In this document: positions 61,985 through 64,000 of the stretch, piece by piece
How the letters are laid out: each line of letters starts with the position of its first letter
Numbering within the stretch: the first letter of the stretch is position 1
Assembly (NCBI RefSeq): GCF_022179085.1
Contig: NZ_BPQE01000034.1
Coordinates: 34,286 to 98,285 of the forward strand
Source of the DNA: Methylobacterium aerolatum
GTDB taxonomy: Bacteria > Pseudomonadota > Alphaproteobacteria > Rhizobiales > Beijerinckiaceae
Direction: 5' to 3'
Length of the DNA: 64,000 nt
Notes under the pieces: model-generated
The model's database searches: none
The model's input: only the letters and a program-made list of their open reading frames with translations
Told to the model about the DNA's origin: nothing
Program-made: the position numbers and the translations under genes

Positions 61985-63155
61985 GTCCGACTTCGAGACC
62001 CTGCTCGATCTCGTGTCGAGCCCGACGGTGCTCACCGACCGCCGTGGCGGCGTCGTGGCGGCGAACGCTGCCGCCCATGAAACCTTCGGAAGCCTCGGGA
62101 TCGACTGCCACTTGCCTTTCCCGGACGCGGCCCGCGCCGGTTTCGAGCGCTATCTCGACCGCTGCCTCACGACTGCGACCTCGATCCCCGGCTCACTGTT
62201 CCTGTGGCATGTCGACGGTCGGCTTGAACGACATCCCTGCCGTGGCGTCCGCGCGCAATTCTCGGCTTTCGGCGAGAAGCCGCTGGTCCTCCTGCAATTC
62301 GACGGGATCGCGTTCGACCGCCGCTTCAAGGCCCTCGCCGCGAAGCTTCACGACGCCCGCCGCGTGATGCGGGAGCGACGGTTGCAGGCGCAGCGGCTGC
62401 AATCGCTGATGGAGGAGCGCGAGTGCCTGCTGGGTCAACTGAAGCGGGATGCTGCTGCCCGCGCCGAGGCCGAGGGCGAGCGCGACGCGGTGCTGGCCCA
62501 ACTCTACAGGGCCGGGCAGGACGAGCGGAGGAGGCTCGCCCGCGACCTGCACGACCATGCCGGCCAGCATCTCATGGCCCTGAAGCTTCAGCTCAGACGG
62601 CTTCAGTCACACCTGACGACCCTTGAAGGCAGAGGCGAACTCGCACGGTTGTTGAACCAGGCGCAGGCCGTCGGCGACGCTCTGAGGCGCGTGACGCTGG
62701 CGCTTCGCCCCGCGGCCTTGGAGGAGTTCGGCTTCGTCACGGCACTTCGGTACCTCGTCGAGGAATGGGGCCGCGTCACCGGATGTCCCGTCGAGTTCCA
62801 GGTCGGCAACGTCGAGGTGGAACTGCCGCCGGATCACGCGATCACGTTGTTCCGACTGGTCCAAGAGGCGCTGACCAACGTGGCGAAGCATGCGGGCCAA
62901 CCGAGCGCCGTCTCCGTCGTGCTCATCTTCGGCGAGAGCCACCTGACCTTGTCCGTCGAGGACGACGGCAATGGCTTCGAGGCCGGCGAGGCGTCCGTCC
63001 ATGCCCTGGTGGCGCAGGGCAAGCTCGGCTTGGTGGGGATGCGGGAGCGCATCTCCCTGGTGGGCGGCACGCTGGACATCGATTCGACCCCCGGCACCGG
63101 CACCTCGGTGACGGCCAGGGTCAGGCTTGAGAGGGATACCCCATCCGATGGCTGA
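61965..63155 (+). CDS. Soluble NarL-family sensor histidine kinase
   Basis: A 396-residue cytoplasmic kinase with a PAS-like N-terminus (about 5-115; LLDLVSSPTVLTDRRGGVVAANAAAHETFG), a coiled coil (about 125-185), a HisKA_3 domain with His196 in DERRRLARDLHDHAGQ and an HATPase domain (LFRLVQEALTNVAKHA, DDGNGFEAG, GLVGMRERI). There is no membrane segment, so it senses a cytoplasmic signal, perhaps via the MetOD1-like protein that overlaps its start. It overlaps the response regulator gene by eight bases. Confidence 0.92.
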   Translation: MLRATVKSDFETLLDLVSSPTVLTDRRGGVVAANAAAHETFGSLGIDCHLPFPDAARAGFERYLDRCLTTATSIPGSLFLWHVDGRLERHPCRGVRAQFSAFGEKPLVLLQFDGIAFDRRFKALAAKLHDARRVMRERRLQAQRLQSLMEERECLLGQLKRDAAARAEAEGERDAVLAQLYRAGQDERRRLARDLHDHAGQHLMALKLQLRRLQSHLTTLEGRGELARLLNQAQAVGDALRRVTLALRPAALEEFGFVTALRYLVEEWGRVTGCPVEFQVGNVEVELPPDHAITLFRLVQEALTNVAKHAGQPSAVSVVLIFGESHLTLSVEDDGNGFEAGEASVHALVAQGKLGLVGMRERISLVGGTLDIDSTPGTGTSVTARVRLERDTPSDG

Positions 63156-63822
63156 CGACACCGCGGTCCGCGTCGTGCTCGCGGACGACCATCCGGTCTT
63201 CCGCCACGGCGTGGCGGACCTGCTCAAGAGCACCGGCGAGTTCGACGTCGTCGCCTCGGTCGACAGCGGCGCCGCCGCGATCCGGGCGGTAACCGACCTT
63301 GGCCCGGACGTCGCCATCCTCGACCTCGCGATGCCGGACCTGAACGGGGTCACGGTGATCCGGAGGCTCGCCGAGGGAAAGTGCCCGACCCGGTCGCTGA
63401 TCCTCAGCGTCTACGAGAACCGCGTCTACGTCGAACAGGCATTCGAGGCCGGCGCGTGCGGGTACGTTTTGAAGCGCTCCGCCTTCAACAACATCGCCCA
63501 GGCGGTCCGCGCCGTCCGGGCCGGGGGCATCTATGTCGATCCGTCGTTGCCTGGGCAAGCCGCCGGCATCGGACGGGTCCACCCCGATCAATCGGCCCGC
63601 GATGCTTCGGCGCCCTTGGCGGAGCGGGAGAAGGAAATCCTCCGCTTCGTGGCGTACGGCTTCACCAGCAAGGAGATCGCCAGCCGGCTCGCGACCACGC
63701 CGAAGGCCGTGGAGGCTCAGAAGGCGCGGGCATGCGGCCGGCTCGGCATCGGCAGCCGGGCGCAGGTCGTCCAGTTCGCGATCCTCCAGGGTTGGCTCCA
63801 GGGGGAGCTCGCCGACCGGTGA
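63148..63822 (+). CDS. NarL/LuxR-type response regulator
   Basis: The 224-residue regulator has a receiver domain (VVLADDHPVFRHGV, phosphoacceptor Asp59 in AILDLAMPD, Lys in YVLKRSA) and a C-terminal LuxR helix-turn-helix (LAEREKEILRFVAYGFTSKEIASRLATTPKAVEAQKARA). In the LuxR domain the usual VxxHxxxI pattern is VEAQKARA, as in a subset of FixJ-like regulators. It is cotranscribed with the kinase. Its likely targets include the adjacent secretion locus, which is inference. Confidence 0.93.
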   Translation: MADDTAVRVVLADDHPVFRHGVADLLKSTGEFDVVASVDSGAAAIRAVTDLGPDVAILDLAMPDLNGVTVIRRLAEGKCPTRSLILSVYENRVYVEQAFEAGACGYVLKRSAFNNIAQAVRAVRAGGIYVDPSLPGQAAGIGRVHPDQSARDASAPLAEREKEILRFVAYGFTSKEIASRLATTPKAVEAQKARACGRLGIGSRAQVVQFAILQGWLQGELADR

Positions 63823-64000
63823 ACGGACGTGAGGCCCCGGACCGAGGTCCCTCATCCGAACATGCAGCCGGTGGCGGACAGGCAGCGCCGGTTCGATCAA
63901 TCCCCCATTTCGCCAGCCGTCGCCCCGCCGTTCCACCACGCTGACCCAGTTGCCCTCGAACTTCTTCTTGGCACCGCCTTAGGGTGTGAACCGAACCAAG
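63823..64000. other. Window end, nothing identified
   Basis: A minus-strand open frame passes through but has no recognisable motif within the visible part. Nothing can be assigned. Confidence 0.4.

Overview
The window is high-GC alphaproteobacterial DNA. It most resembles a Methylobacterium or Methylorubrum chromosome. The evidence is a mesaconyl-CoA hydratase gene of the ethylmalonyl-CoA pathway, an intracellular PHB depolymerase, a RegB/RegA-type redox pair, a TsaE-sugar kinase fusion next to a MurU-like gene, and several families of palindromic intergenic repeats of the kind common in that genus. The assignment rests on gene content and style, because no database search was possible.

Layout. 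1-4.2 kb: truncated addB, divergent hemF, a RecD-like helicase and a CobW-family metallochaperone. 4.5-10.8 kb: a complete tripartite CzcCBA-like RND efflux operon. 10.8-18.4 kb: a lone flagellar rod/hook protein, YjbQ, an ATP-dependent DNA ligase with its associated exonuclease, a TPR-methyltransferase, a DUF1275 membrane protein, an orphan ParA and a small secreted protein. 18.5-26.4 kb: an M20 dipeptidase, a paoABC-like molybdenum aldehyde oxidoreductase operon, a periplasmic carboxymuconolactone-decarboxylase-like protein, a small EamA protein and cyanase. 26.6-30.3 kb: cell-wall recycling (TsaE/AmgK fusion, MurU) and an SDR. 30.5-35.8 kb: phaZ, regBA, purSQ and a candidate small RNA with a textbook terminator. 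35.9-44.1 kb: an AcrAB-like RND pair, an L,D-transpeptidase, a broken zeta-toxin-like module, mesaconyl-CoA hydratase, YggT and tRNA-Ala(CGC).

Immediately 3' of the tRNA is a decayed stretch (44.4-46.2 kb). It holds a Mu-like protease I remnant, an epoxide hydrolase tail and an IS1182-like transposase tail. This is the signature of an integration hot spot.

The most striking locus follows at 46.4-63.8 kb. A gene of about 3,057 codons encodes a protein with two animal-type heme peroxidase domains and several RTX calcium-binding blocks. Next come a PrtD-type type I secretion ATPase, a second RTX protein with a cadherin-like domain, a HlyD-type adaptor, a probable MetOD1-domain protein, a soluble histidine kinase and a NarL/LuxR response regulator. 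The giant protein has the architecture described for the Mn(II)-oxidising peroxidase MopA of Aurantimonas and Erythrobacter. I infer a self-contained peroxidase export system with its own signalling genes. The outer-membrane TolC partner is not adjacent.

Repeats are abundant: four copies of a ~90-bp palindrome, two copies of a ~105-bp hairpin element (one inside the ligase reading frame), and a two-copy ~101-bp element, one copy of which lies directly upstream of the giant gene.
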